A stretch of 64,000 nucleotides of DNA from Paenibacillus sp. FSL R7-0345 (GTDB lineage: Bacteria; Bacillota; Bacilli; Paenibacillales; Paenibacillaceae). This document shows positions 24,662-33,041 of this stretch, piece after piece (within the stretch, counting starts at the first letter, position 1; every line of letters begins with the position of its first letter). The stretch is from assembly GCF_038595055.1 (NCBI RefSeq), contig NZ_CP152002.1, forward strand, positions 3,268,501 to 3,332,500. The letters are read 5' to 3'. A model generated the notes under the pieces. It was given only the letters and a program-made list of their open reading frames with translations, was not told the DNA's origin and ran no database searches. Both the position numbers and the translations under genes were made by a program.

Positions 24662-25258
24662 TTAAGTTTGATCCTGGAGCAGCTGGTAGACCTTGACGAT
24701 CGAGGTGGCTACATCCACCATCCGTTTGCGTTCATTCATCGCCTGCTTGCGCAGTAGGTCGTAGGCTTCGGATTCACTGATGTTTTTGGCTTTGGACAAT
24801 ATGCCCTTGGCCATATCAATCCATTTGCGTTCCTCAATCCGCGCGAGCAGCTGCTCCTTCTCCTTGTGCCATTGCTGGCGCTCGAAGCATTGCCTGGAGC
24901 TGAAATGAAGAATCCAGTGGACCTCCTGCTCGTGCATCCAAGGGGAAAGAATACCATCCACAATGATATTGTCACCGCAGGCGGAGACAGACAAGTTGGC
25001 AGTAGCGGAAGTACACCACCAGAGAACGGGAGCCGTTTTGTGCTTGAGCAGTTTTTTTCTCCAGACATTAATTTCGGTAATCGGCATACAGAGGAGGGAG
25101 GCATCGGCATCCTGAATTAATATAGAAGCCTGCTCCTCGTCATTTGCCGTCCAGGTCACGTATCCGCAAGCCTCAAGAAGGCTCCCTGGACTATGCTCGG
25201 AGCGCGCCTCTGTGTCGTTCTCTGTTCTGCCGTTCTGAATCAAGAGCAGGGAATGCAT
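24662..25258 (-). CDS. ANTAR-domain transcription antiterminator with degenerate receiver (NasT/NasR-like)
   Basis: 198 aa. The C-terminal ANTAR domain (about residues 140-195) is clear: RIEERKWIDMAKGILSKAKN followed by ISESEAYDLLRKQAMNERK. The N-terminal part resembles a receiver but no phospho-Asp loop is recognisable. A coiled coil (about 120-150) joins the two. ANTAR proteins bind paired hexaloop hairpins in leader RNA and stop a terminator forming. Exactly such a pair lies at 25461-25507, in the leader of the divergent nirB operon, making that operon its likely target. The TrpD2-like gene follows 12 bp downstream. Confidence 0.92.
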   Translation of the reverse strand: MHSLLLIQNGRTENDTEARSEHSPGSLLEACGYVTWTANDEEQASILIQDADASLLCMPITEINVWRKKLLKHKTAPVLWWCTSATANLSVSACGDNIIVDGILSPWMHEQEVHWILHFSSRQCFERQQWHKEKEQLLARIEERKWIDMAKGILSKAKNISESEAYDLLRKQAMNERKRMVDVATSIVKVYQLLQDQT

Positions 25259-25331
25259 AGCCAGACGCTCCTTTATAGGATCTTCAAGATCTCAATCTTC
25301 TTCAGCGTAAGCATTGTCGTTCTAAACTATA

Positions 25332-25348
25332 TGTAATAATATATAACA
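25332..25348. promoter_or_regulatory. GlnR/TnrA-type box
   Basis: TGTAATAATATATAACA matches TGTNA-N7-TNACA at every fixed position. It lies about 100 bp upstream of the probable nirB transcription start and about 75 bp before the divergent ANTAR start codon, so it could serve both. Confidence 0.65.
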
Positions 25349-25394
25349 CGGAAATGGTTGTTTTGTCGACGAATTAAATTATTCAAAATTTATA

Positions 25395-25411
25395 TGTCAT
25401 AATTGTTGACG
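25395..25411. promoter_or_regulatory. Near-consensus second GlnR/TnrA-type box overlapping the nirB minus 35
   Basis: TGTCATAATTGTTGACG fits TGTNA-N7-TNACA except for the final base, and is centred near -39 of the predicted start. Confidence 0.45.
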
Positions 25412-25435
25412 TTTTGGAATGATCTGTAGTATAGT
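25406..25435 (+). promoter_or_regulatory. Probable nirB operon promoter
   Basis: TTGACG at 25406-25411 and TATAGT at 25430-25435 with an 18-bp gap, placing the start near 25442, just before the ANTAR leader RNA. Confidence 0.6.
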
Positions 25436-25441
25436 CGATTT

Positions 25442-25590
25442 AACAAATTCATCAAATCTACGGATACAACGGTGTATCCGGTTGAAGCGGCAACGGCGCC
25501 TGCTTTCACTTTTATCGCAACGGGAATGTTATGTTTCCGGGCGGAGTGAAGCGGGCTATTTCTGTTGATTTCTGGTGTGTATATAGAGAG
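25442..25590 (+). ncRNA. ANTAR-responsive antitermination leader of the nirB operon
   Basis: Hairpin 1: CGGATAC-AACGGT-GTATCCG at 25461-25480. Hairpin 2: GGC-AACGGC-GCC at 25489-25500, extended by GAAGC/GCTTTC. Both loops are six bases with A at position 1 and G at position 4, the ANTAR recognition rule. The 3' side of hairpin 2 (GCCTGCTTTCACT, 25498-25510) can instead pair with AGTGAAGCGGGC (25545-25556), followed by the T-rich TATTTCTGTTGATTT. That gives a terminator mutually exclusive with hairpin 2. The predicted effect is that ANTAR binding lets transcription continue into nirB. Confidence 0.82.
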
Positions 25591-25601
25591 GAGAGAGACA
25601 T

Positions 25602-28034
25602 ATGTCAGCTGTACGCAAAAAACTGGTATTAGTCGGAAACGGAATGGCGGGGGTCAGAGCGATAGAGCATTTGCTCAAGCTGGCACCGGAGGCTTATGAA
25701 ATTACTATTTTTGGTACAGAGCCGCATCCTAACTACAACCGGATTATGCTGTCTTCTGTCCTGGCAGGCGGAGCAGATCTGAACGATATCATCATTAATG
25801 ACCTGGAATGGTACCGCAGCAACGGCATCCGGCTCTATACCGGACATACAGTAACTTCTATTGATACTGTGAACCGCAAAGTTAAAACCGACAAGGGAGT
25901 GGAAGCCGGCTACGACGAGCTGATTCTGGCAACCGGGTCCAACCCGTTCATGCTGCCGCTGCCCGGAGCAGATAAAGAGGGCGTCATTGCCTTCCGTGAC
26001 ATCAAGGACACGCAGATTATGCAGGAGACAGCCAAGACACACCGCAAAGCGCTGGTCATCGGCGGCGGACTACTGGGGCTGGAGGCGGCGCGGGGGCTGC
26101 TGCATCTGGGAATGGAAGTGTCGGTTGTTCATATCAACCAATATATAATGGAGCGCCAATTGGACGAAGCTGCTTCGGTCATGCTGCAGAAGGAGCTCGA
26201 AGCCCAAGGCATGAAGTTCCTGCTGAAGAAGCAGTCCGAAGCCATTCTCGGCAAAAAAAGAGTCAAAGGCCTGCTGTTCGCAGACGGCGAGGTAGCTGAG
26301 ACGGACTTAATCGTCATGGCTGTCGGCATCAAGCCGAATGTGGAGCTGGCCCGGGGAAGCGGCATCGACGTGAACCGTGGAATTATCGTAAATGATTACA
26401 TGGAGACGAGTATTTCCGGTATCTACGCTGTCGGGGAATGTGCCGAGCACCGTGGAATCGCTTATGGGCTGGTCGCCCCGCTGTATGAGCAGGGAGCTGT
26501 TCTGGCCAAAAGACTGGCCGGAGCACAGACCGAAGGCTACGCCGGTTCCGTTACATCAACGAAGCTGAAAGTATCCGGGGTCGATGTATTCTCGGCAGGC
26601 CAGTTCATTGAACAGCCCGGCTCCAGATCGCTGCGGTATCAGGATGAGATCGAAGGCGTCTATAAGAAGCTGGTTATTAAGGAAGATAAGCTGGTCGGCG
26701 CGGTTTTGTTCGGGGATACGAGTGACGGCGCGCCGCTGTTCTCAATCATCAAGAACGGTGAGAATATCAAAGGCAAGGAAAAAGAGCTGCTGCTCGGCAT
26801 TTCCTCTGACGCACTGGGTTCAACGAAAGGAAACAACCGTCTGGAAGCGATGGCTGATGATGAGATCATCTGCGGCTGCAACGGGGTCTCCAAAGGAGCG
26901 ATTGCTGAAGCGATTCAGTCCGGCGGCTGCACAAGCGTTGGTGATATTAAAGCCTGCACCAAAGCCTCTGCCTCCTGCGGCGGCTGTAAGCCGATGGTGG
27001 AAGGACTGCTCCAGCTGTATGCCGGAGATAAGGCCGTCAAGGTAAAAGAGGGCATCTGCGGCTGCACCACCCTGGGGCGCGACGAGATTGTGGCCGAGAT
27101 CAAACGGATGAAGCTGATGACCGTCAAGGAAGTCATGCATGTGCTGGACTGGAACAACGAAGAGGGCTGCACTAAATGCCGTCCTTCCCTGAACTATTAT
27201 CTGGGGATGCTGTGGCCGGAAGAATATATCGATGAAAAAGAGTCCCGGTTTACGAACGAACGCTACCACGCTAACATCCAGAAGGACGGAACCTATTCCG
27301 TTGTACCGCGTATTTACGGCGGGATTACGACCCCTGCGGACCTGATCAAAATTGCCGAGGTTGCCGTCAAATTTGATGTTCCAATGGTGAAGTTTACCGG
27401 CGGCCAGAGACTGGATCTGCTTGGTGTGAAGAAAGAGGATCTCCCCAAAATGTGGGAGGAGCTGGATATGCCTTCCGGCCATGCCTACGGCAAGACGCTG
27501 CGTACGGTTAAGACCTGTGTCGGCTCGACCTTCTGCCGCTTTGGTACCCAGGATGCGATCGGAATGGGAATCCGGCTGGAAAAAGCTTTTGAGCGGCTAA
27601 ACGCACCGTCCAAGGTAAAGCTGGCTGTATCCGGCTGCCCGCGTAACTGTGCGGAAGCGACGATCAAGGATTTTGGCGTCGTGGCGATTGACGGAGGCTG
27701 GGAGCTGCACATCGGCGGTAACGGCGGGGTTCATGTCCGGGCGACGGATCTGCTCTGTGTCGTGAAAACGGATGACGAGGTGCTGGAGTGGGCAAGTGCT
27801 TTCCTGCAATATTACCGTGAAAATGCGGTCTGGAATGAGCGCACCTCAACCTGGGTCGAGCGTGTCGGTCTGGAGAGCATCAAGCAGGCACTTGAGAACC
27901 GCGAAGATCGGCTCGCCCTGAAGGAGCGGATTGAAGCAACGCTGGCTCTGACAACCGATCCGTGGAAGCAGATTGTCAATGAGCCGGAGCTGCGCAAAAA
28001 CTTCACCCCGATCACAGAACCTGAAACGGTATAA
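25602..28034 (+). CDS. nirB: Assimilatory nitrite reductase [NAD(P)H] large subunit
   Basis: 810 aa. It reduces nitrite to ammonium. Domain order: FAD/NAD(P)H reductase (NGMAGVRAIEHL; ATGSNPF; VIGGGLLGLEAARGL), BFD-like iron-sulfur domains (CGCNG with CGGC at about 420-465; CGCTTLGRDE with CTKC further on), then sulfite/nitrite reductase halves with the four Cys for siroheme and 4Fe-4S (TCVGSTFCRFG and SGCPRNCAEA, about 637 and 677). Length is normal for NirB. AGGAGAGAGA precedes ATG 25602. It heads a four-gene operon with nirD, a nitrite channel and the siroheme methylase, under GlnR/TnrA boxes and an ANTAR leader. Confidence 0.97.
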   Translation: MSAVRKKLVLVGNGMAGVRAIEHLLKLAPEAYEITIFGTEPHPNYNRIMLSSVLAGGADLNDIIINDLEWYRSNGIRLYTGHTVTSIDTVNRKVKTDKGVEAGYDELILATGSNPFMLPLPGADKEGVIAFRDIKDTQIMQETAKTHRKALVIGGGLLGLEAARGLLHLGMEVSVVHINQYIMERQLDEAASVMLQKELEAQGMKFLLKKQSEAILGKKRVKGLLFADGEVAETDLIVMAVGIKPNVELARGSGIDVNRGIIVNDYMETSISGIYAVGECAEHRGIAYGLVAPLYEQGAVLAKRLAGAQTEGYAGSVTSTKLKVSGVDVFSAGQFIEQPGSRSLRYQDEIEGVYKKLVIKEDKLVGAVLFGDTSDGAPLFSIIKNGENIKGKEKELLLGISSDALGSTKGNNRLEAMADDEIICGCNGVSKGAIAEAIQSGGCTSVGDIKACTKASASCGGCKPMVEGLLQLYAGDKAVKVKEGICGCTTLGRDEIVAEIKRMKLMTVKEVMHVLDWNNEEGCTKCRPSLNYYLGMLWPEEYIDEKESRFTNERYHANIQKDGTYSVVPRIYGGITTPADLIKIAEVAVKFDVPMVKFTGGQRLDLLGVKKEDLPKMWEELDMPSGHAYGKTLRTVKTCVGSTFCRFGTQDAIGMGIRLEKAFERLNAPSKVKLAVSGCPRNCAEATIKDFGVVAIDGGWELHIGGNGGVHVRATDLLCVVKTDDEVLEWASAFLQYYRENAVWNERTSTWVERVGLESIKQALENREDRLALKERIEATLALTTDPWKQIVNEPELRKNFTPITEPETV

Positions 28035-28047
28035 GGAGGCGTTATCC

Positions 28048-28365
28048 ATGACAATGACCAAAGTGCTGGTAGGCAATGTAAAGGATATCGATATTAAAGG
28101 CTCACGGAAGCTGCATATGGCGGGAACAGAAATTGCATTATTTCGTATAACAAGCGGAGAAGTTTATGCTGTAGAAAATAGATGCCCTCATAAAGGCGGT
28201 GCTTTATCGGAAGGCATGGTATGCGGTTCGAAGGTCCACTGTCCGCTCCATGACTCCCGGATTGATCTGCACAGCGGTAATGTGCTGGCTCCGGATACAG
28301 GACATGTAAAGACTTATGAAGTGGAAGTTGACCCGGACAGCGGGCAGATTTATCTGACGATCTAA
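28048..28365 (+). CDS. nirD: Nitrite reductase small subunit (Rieske-like)
   Basis: 105 aa from ATG 28048, with AAGGAGG 9 nt upstream; the longer in-frame reading overlaps nirB and lacks a ribosome site. It is a Rieske-fold protein with the 2Fe-2S ligands in CPHKGG and CPLHD. Classical NirD proteins often lack the ligands, so this version, which keeps all four, probably carries a real cluster. It should form the complex with NirB encoded 13 bp upstream. Confidence 0.94.
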   Translation: MTMTKVLVGNVKDIDIKGSRKLHMAGTEIALFRITSGEVYAVENRCPHKGGALSEGMVCGSKVHCPLHDSRIDLHSGNVLAPDTGHVKTYEVEVDPDSGQIYLTI

Positions 28366-28400
28366 TACAAGATTACAGTATACAGGGGGGAGGGACCGTT

Positions 28401-29276
28401 ATGGATTATGTAAAACCGAATGAAGTGCTGTCTTCCATGATTGAAGCCGGAAAAACCAAAGCAGAGCTGTCCATTATGCAACTGATTGTACGCGGCGGTC
28501 TCGGCGGGTCAATTCTTGCCTGTGCGACCACTCTGGCTTATACTGCAGCGGCACAGACGCAGATTCCTATGATCGGCGCGCTTCTATTCCCGGTGGGCTT
28601 TGTAATGATTATTCTGCTCGGCTTCGAGCTGGTTACCGGCAGCTTTGCTCAAATCCCTCTGGCAGTTCTGGAGAAAAAGACGTCAACGGCGCGGATGCTG
28701 AACAGCTTCTTCTGGGTCATCATCGGGCATCTGATCGGCTGTGCCATCTACGCAGCACTCTATGGACTTATCATTACCAAAATGGGTACGGACATGTCCA
28801 ATCCGATGATTCAGACGCTTATCTCAACAAGTGAAGCCAAGACGACCGCTTATAAAAGCATGGGCGCAGACGGCATGGGCCTGGCCTTCATAAAGGCGAT
28901 CCTCTGCAACTGGATGGTTACCCTCGGCGCTGTGCTGGCAATGACCTCCAAATCCACGGCAGGTAAAATAACTGCGATGTGGCTGCCGATCCTGACCTTT
29001 TTTGCCCAGGGCTTCGAGCATACGGTTGTGAATATGTTTGTTATTCCAGCGGGAATGATGCTTGGCGCGAACGTAAGCTTCGCCGACTGGTGGATCTGGA
29101 ACGGCATTCCTGTGCTGCTTGGTAATGTGATTGGCGGCGCGCTGTTCACCGGCCTGCTGATCTATCTTGCTCAAAACGGCTTCCGTGCCAGCCGCCCCGT
29201 GCCGACAGTTACGGTGCTGTCGGGTCATGGTGAAGGCGCGATTGCCAAGACAGCAATAATGGAGAAAAGCCTATGA
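28401..29276 (+). CDS. nirC: Formate/nitrite transporter family channel
   Basis: 291 aa with six membrane helices typical of the pentameric FNT family. The signature GFEHTVVNMFVIPAG lies in the second half and a GFELVTGSFAQIP motif in the first half. Inside a nir operon it most likely carries nitrite across the membrane, in for assimilation or out when toxic. ATG 28401 has GGGGGGAGGG upstream. Its stop overlaps the cobA start by 4 bp (ATGA), so translation is coupled. Confidence 0.92.
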   Translation: MDYVKPNEVLSSMIEAGKTKAELSIMQLIVRGGLGGSILACATTLAYTAAAQTQIPMIGALLFPVGFVMIILLGFELVTGSFAQIPLAVLEKKTSTARMLNSFFWVIIGHLIGCAIYAALYGLIITKMGTDMSNPMIQTLISTSEAKTTAYKSMGADGMGLAFIKAILCNWMVTLGAVLAMTSKSTAGKITAMWLPILTFFAQGFEHTVVNMFVIPAGMMLGANVSFADWWIWNGIPVLLGNVIGGALFTGLLIYLAQNGFRASRPVPTVTVLSGHGEGAIAKTAIMEKSL

Positions 29277-30040
29277 AACAAGGACACATCTCTATTGTCG
29301 GCGCAGGCCCGGGAGACCCGGAGCTGATCACAGTAAAAGCGATGCGCCGCATCCAGACGGCGGACGTTGTTCTCTATGACCGGCTGGTGAATGAGGAGCT
29401 GCTGGAGTACGCACCGGAGAAGGCGCTGCGTATCTATTGCGGGAAAGCGCCGGGCCAGCATTCCATGCCGCAGGACGCTATCGAGCGGCTGATGATTATG
29501 CACGCTGCCGCAGGAAACCGGGTGGTCCGGCTGAAGGGCGGAGATCCATTTGTCTTCGGCAGAGGCGGAGAAGAAGCGCTTGCTGCCGCGGTCGCCGGAA
29601 TTCCCTTTGAGGTCATTCCTGGAATCACCTCGGCGGTCGGCGCAGCCGCCTCAGCCGGCATTCCGCTGACTCACCGTGGGGTAGCTACTTCGTTCGCTGT
29701 AGTGACTGGAAGCCGCTGTAATGACGCAGCTCAGCCCGTCCGCTGGGATGCTTTGGCTCACAGTGTCGATACTCTGGCCATCTATATGGGAATGAGCCAG
29801 CTGGGAGAGATTACGGAGCAGCTGATCAGGCACGGCAAAGACCCGCAAACCCCGGTGGCCTTGATCGAAAAGGGTACAACTACCAAAGAACGGACCGTTA
29901 CAGGGACGCTCGCCAACATCGTTAAGCTTGCAGCTGTGATGAAAATCAGCAATCCTGCGATGATTATCATCGGTGAAGTGGTTAATATAAGGGAACAGGT
30001 GCTAAGTTTGCAGCATGCGGCACATTCTTGTACAGGCTGA
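29273..30040 (+). CDS. cobA: Uroporphyrinogen-III C-methyltransferase
   Basis: 255 aa, a single-domain SUMT rather than a fused CysG. Motifs: GAGPGDPELITVKA at the start, VVRLKGGDPFVFGRGGEE, PGITSAVGAAA, and GTTTKERTVTGTL. It methylates uroporphyrinogen III twice with S-adenosylmethionine to give precorrin-2, the first step to siroheme, the prosthetic group of NirB. Its place as the last gene of the nir operon fits that supply role. The dehydrogenase/chelatase for the later steps is not in the window. Confidence 0.95.
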   Translation: MKQGHISIVGAGPGDPELITVKAMRRIQTADVVLYDRLVNEELLEYAPEKALRIYCGKAPGQHSMPQDAIERLMIMHAAAGNRVVRLKGGDPFVFGRGGEEALAAAVAGIPFEVIPGITSAVGAAASAGIPLTHRGVATSFAVVTGSRCNDAAQPVRWDALAHSVDTLAIYMGMSQLGEITEQLIRHGKDPQTPVALIEKGTTTKERTVTGTLANIVKLAAVMKISNPAMIIIGEVVNIREQVLSLQHAAHSCTG

Positions 30041-30057
30041 CCTTTTGAAAGTGAGTG

Positions 30058-30162
30058 CCGTCACACGGGAAGCTGATGCAGCAGGACATATGTTTTCGGG
30101 GTCCCCGCAAAGTACCTGAGTCAGCATCGATGTATAGACCCCACTTTGTGGGGTTGTTTTGT
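30058..30162 (+). ncRNA. Candidate structured leader RNA with two exclusive folds, ahead of a HesB-like gene
   Basis: Elements in order: GATGC (30073) that can pair with GCATC (30124); a CGGGGTCCCCG hairpin at 30097-30107; CCCCGCAAAGT at 30103-30113; and a terminator ACCCCAC-TTT-GTGGGGT at 30138-30154 followed by TGTTTT. CCCCGCAAAGT is complementary (one G-U pair) to ACTTTGTGGGG at 30143-30153, so it can form an antiterminator that excludes the terminator. I do not recognise the RNA class. It could also be a free-standing small RNA or just the end of the cobA transcript. Confidence 0.45.
30136..30161 (+). terminator. Rho-independent terminator, possibly regulated
   Basis: ACCCCAC-TTT-GTGGGGT followed by TGTTTT; see the leader RNA entry for the competing pairing. 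Confidence 0.8.
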
Positions 30163-30210
30163 GATATACTCTATATACACTTTTACTCAGCACCAAGGAG
30201 GTAATCACCT

Positions 30211-30543
30211 ATGCAAGTACAACTGGATGTACTCACTACAGAGCGGCTGCAAGCAAGCTTGGCCGGACAGCCCGGCGCCTTCAAAATGTTTTATGATACC
30301 GAGGATTGCGGATGTAACGGTGTGCTGGTCTTGCAGATCGTTGACGGGCCTAACGCTACTGACATTGTTTATGAGCAGGAGCCGTTCACCTTTATCGTTG
30401 ACCGTCAGCAGGAATCGTTATTCGATAACGTTATGCGGATTCAGGCGGAGGAGAACTATCCGTCTTACAAGGTGACCAGTGATTCGACGCTGTTCGGCAG
30501 CAATGTCAGAATCAAAGACACTCGTCAGCAAGCGGTTAAATAA
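30211..30543 (+). CDS. Iron-sulfur cluster biosynthesis family protein (HesB/IscA-like, YqkB-type)
   Basis: 110 aa from ATG 30211 with AAGGAGG upstream. It has the fold length of the IscA/HesB family and CGCNG near residue 35, but lacks the usual C-terminal CxC pair, as in the YqkB branch of Bacillota. The biochemical role is uncertain, and iron or cluster binding through CGC is possible. It lies downstream of a terminator that may be regulated by alternative RNA pairing. A strong terminator follows. Confidence 0.8.
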   Translation: MQVQLDVLTTERLQASLAGQPGAFKMFYDTEDCGCNGVLVLQIVDGPNATDIVYEQEPFTFIVDRQQESLFDNVMRIQAEENYPSYKVTSDSTLFGSNVRIKDTRQQAVK

Positions 30544-30550
30544 AAGGAAT

Positions 30551-30598
30551 AGAAAACAGCAGCCCTCTGCTAAAGAGAAGCCTGCTGTTTTTTTTATT
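30551..30598. terminator. Bidirectional terminator
   Basis: AACAGCAG / CTGCTGTT outer stem, T run TTTTTTTT on the plus strand and TTTTC on the minus strand, between the HesB-like gene and the SDR gene. Confidence 0.8.
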
Positions 30599-30636
30599 AA
30601 TTGAAGTTTGCTAAAAACCGCCGCAGCCTGGTAAGC

Positions 30637-31401
30637 CTAATAAGCTGTCCACCCGCCGTCAGCAGTAACGACCGCAGCGTTCACGAAGCTGGCTTCATCA
30701 GATGCCAGGAACAGGGCAAGTCCTGCGATTTCCTCCGGTTTGCCGTTGCGCGGGTTAAGTGCCAGTCCAGCCTGGATACGGCCCATTCCGAATTCGTTGA
30801 TATGCGTCATTGTTGAGCCGATATTGGTCTCGACACCGCCGGGTGCAATTGCATTGCAGCGGATTCCTTCCTTGGCGTACATGAACCCGGTGTTCTTGGT
30901 GAAACCGACAACTGCATGCTTAGTGGCTGTGTAGGCAGCACCTGCCCGTGCTCCGAACAGACCGCCGGCCGAGGCTACGTTGATAATGACACCAGCTTTC
31001 TTTTCCAGGAAAACAGGCAGCACTTTGCGGGTAGCCCGCATGACAGAGGTTGTGTTAACAGCAAAGATCTTCTCCCACTGGTCATCCTGTATGTCACCTG
31101 CAGGCTCGAAATTATCCATAATCCCGGCGTTGTTCACCAGAATATCCACGGTACCATACGTGTTGACTGTAGTGTCAATCAAGGTCTGGATGTCTGCTTC
31201 AACCGCAACGTTGGTTTTAACGGCAATGGCCTCGCCGCCTCCGGCTTTAATTTCCTCTATGGTTCCATTGGCTGCGTCTAAGTTAATATCAGAGACTACG
31301 ACCTTAGCTCCTTCTTTTGCATACAAAATAGCAATCGCCTTGCCCATTCCCGAGGCCGCTCCGGTTACTACGGCAACTTTGTTTTGAAGTCTCATGCTCA
31401 T
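30637..31401 (-). CDS. SDR-family NAD(P)-dependent oxidoreductase
   Basis: About 254 aa from ATG 31401; GGAGG lies 4 nt before it and 10 nt before a second ATG at 31395, so either may be used. Classical short-chain dehydrogenase marks: cofactor loop TGAASGMGKA, NNAG motif (VNNAGIMDNF), active-site Ser region NVASAGG and catalytic YTATK. The Asp after the second strand (VSDINL) points to NAD rather than NADP. The C-terminal SFVNAAVVTADGGWTAY is the usual family ending. The substrate could be a 3-oxoacyl, sugar or other alcohol. It is transcribed alone. Confidence 0.9.
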   Translation of the reverse strand: MSMRLQNKVAVVTGAASGMGKAIAILYAKEGAKVVVSDINLDAANGTIEEIKAGGGEAIAVKTNVAVEADIQTLIDTTVNTYGTVDILVNNAGIMDNFEPAGDIQDDQWEKIFAVNTTSVMRATRKVLPVFLEKKAGVIINVASAGGLFGARAGAAYTATKHAVVGFTKNTGFMYAKEGIRCNAIAPGGVETNIGSTMTHINEFGMGRIQAGLALNPRNGKPEEIAGLALFLASDEASFVNAAVVTADGGWTAY

Positions 31402-31545
31402 CAAGCCTCCATGTTCATTATTCAGATCATCAATCGGTTAGTATAGTTAATTCCGGCTAAACTATGCAGCAAAATCCGGCAAAATTGAACCGGCTTGCAA
31501 ATGTTGTATATACTAGAGTTACTTTTAAGGAGAAGAGGATCGCTG

Positions 31546-32922
31546 ATGAAGTTTATCGGACTGGATATCGGGACTACCTCCATTACGGGACTGGTGTATT
31601 CCCTTGAGCATAAAATAGTACTGTGCAGTATTACAGAAGAAAGTGATGCAAGGATCTCCGGGCGTCAGGAGGAATGGGAAAAGCTGCAGGACCCTGAGGT
31701 TATTTGTAAAGTCATCGGCCGTATTCTGGAGGAGCTTCTCCAGACGGAGGATGACATCATGGGAATCGGATTGACAGGCCAGATGCACGGAATCCTCTAT
31801 ACTGGTGACATTGGTCATGCTGTCAGCCCACTCTATACATGGCAGGATGGCAGGGCCGGCTTACCTTGGGATGGTGATATTACATATGCTCAGAAGCTTA
31901 GCGGGCTGACAGGCTATTCCGTTCCTCCCGGATACGGTCTTGCTGCCCATTACTACAATCTGCAGCAGGGACTGGTTCCGGCCTCGGCTGTCAGCTTCTG
32001 CACCATTGCGGATTTTGTTGCCCTCCAGCTGACTGGCGGCACAACCCCGGTGGTGGATGCAACCCAGGCTGCGGCCATCGGGTGCTACAGCTTTTCAATG
32101 GGAGACTTTGACTATGACGCTATTGAACAGGCAGGGATAGAGACAGGAATGCTGCCTGTGGTTGTTCCTTCCGGTACTCTCGCCGGACATACTCCGGATG
32201 GACTCCCGGTTTACTGTTCGCTCGGGGATAATCAGGCCAGCTTCCTCGGAAGTGTACCGAGCCCGGAGCAGTCGGTGCTGATTAACATCGGTACAGGAAG
32301 TCAATTATCTGCGCTGTTACCGGATGGTGAGTACGACATAGAAGGGATGGAGATGCGGCCTTTCCCGGGTGGCGGGAGACTGGCTGTCGGCGCAGCGCTC
32401 AGCGGCGGGAAGTCGTATGCGCTGCTGGAGCAATTTTACCGGGACGTGATCCGCAAGTTTACCGGGGAGGAGCCGGGGGAAATATACAGCTTCATGGAGC
32501 GGCTGCTTGATAACAGTGTCCCGTCACCACAAAGTTTAACGGTGAATACCCAATTTCTCGGAACCCGGACACATCCGGAGCTGCGCGGCAGCATCGGGCA
32601 GATCTCGCTGGACAATTTCACACCGGCAAATCTGGCGCACGGGTTTCTTCAGGGGATGGCGGATGAGCTGTATGCTTATTATGAGGCTTTGACCCGCGTA
32701 ACCGGTAATGTTTACACGTTCATTATCGGGTCAGGCAATGCGCTGCGGCTTAACAATGTTTTGTGCGGGAAGGTACGCACAGTCTTTGGGCTGCCGTTTG
32801 CATTCAGCTTGTCCATTGAGGAAGCGGCTGTCGGTGCGGCATTATGTGCTGCGGCAGGGAACGGCTGCATACCAAGCTTCCGTGAAGCCGGTCAATACAT
32901 CGGGCTGGATCAGCCGGAATGA
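31546..32922 (+). CDS. FGGY-family carbohydrate kinase, sedoheptulokinase-like
   Basis: 458 aa from ATG 31546, with AAGGAGAAGAGG upstream. The actin-like ATPase fold is shown by GLDIGTTSITG at the start, GIGLTGQMHG, the catalytic region SLGDNQASFLGS, the phosphate loop INIGTGSQLS, and IIGSGNALRLN. GDNQ rather than GDNA, and the overall order, favour sedoheptulokinase-type enzymes over xylulokinase. It would phosphorylate a ketose for the pentose phosphate pathway. There is no adjacent sugar transporter or regulator. Confidence 0.85.
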   Translation: MKFIGLDIGTTSITGLVYSLEHKIVLCSITEESDARISGRQEEWEKLQDPEVICKVIGRILEELLQTEDDIMGIGLTGQMHGILYTGDIGHAVSPLYTWQDGRAGLPWDGDITYAQKLSGLTGYSVPPGYGLAAHYYNLQQGLVPASAVSFCTIADFVALQLTGGTTPVVDATQAAAIGCYSFSMGDFDYDAIEQAGIETGMLPVVVPSGTLAGHTPDGLPVYCSLGDNQASFLGSVPSPEQSVLINIGTGSQLSALLPDGEYDIEGMEMRPFPGGGRLAVGAALSGGKSYALLEQFYRDVIRKFTGEEPGEIYSFMERLLDNSVPSPQSLTVNTQFLGTRTHPELRGSIGQISLDNFTPANLAHGFLQGMADELYAYYEALTRVTGNVYTFIIGSGNALRLNNVLCGKVRTVFGLPFAFSLSIEEAAVGAALCAAAGNGCIPSFREAGQYIGLDQPE

Positions 32923-32989
32923 TATGTTCGGCACCTCTGCTGTATGAGGATGAGAAGCGGCAGCTGTATTTTGGATCCATAATAAAGAG

Positions 32990-33020
32990 TGGGGCCATCT
33001 TCTAGGGATGGCCTATTTTC
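32990..33020. terminator. Terminator between the kinase and the GyrI-like gene
   Basis: GGCCATC / GATGGCC stem followed by TATTTTC; the two flanking genes converge here. Confidence 0.7.
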
Positions 33021-33041
33021 AGCAATACAATGGTTATACGG

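Noticed and set aside
30083-30096. Third copy of the AGGACATATGTCCT operator
   Set aside because: Only the first half matches (AGGACATATGTTTT) and no TTTAAT lies 22 bp downstream; it falls in the candidate structured RNA instead.
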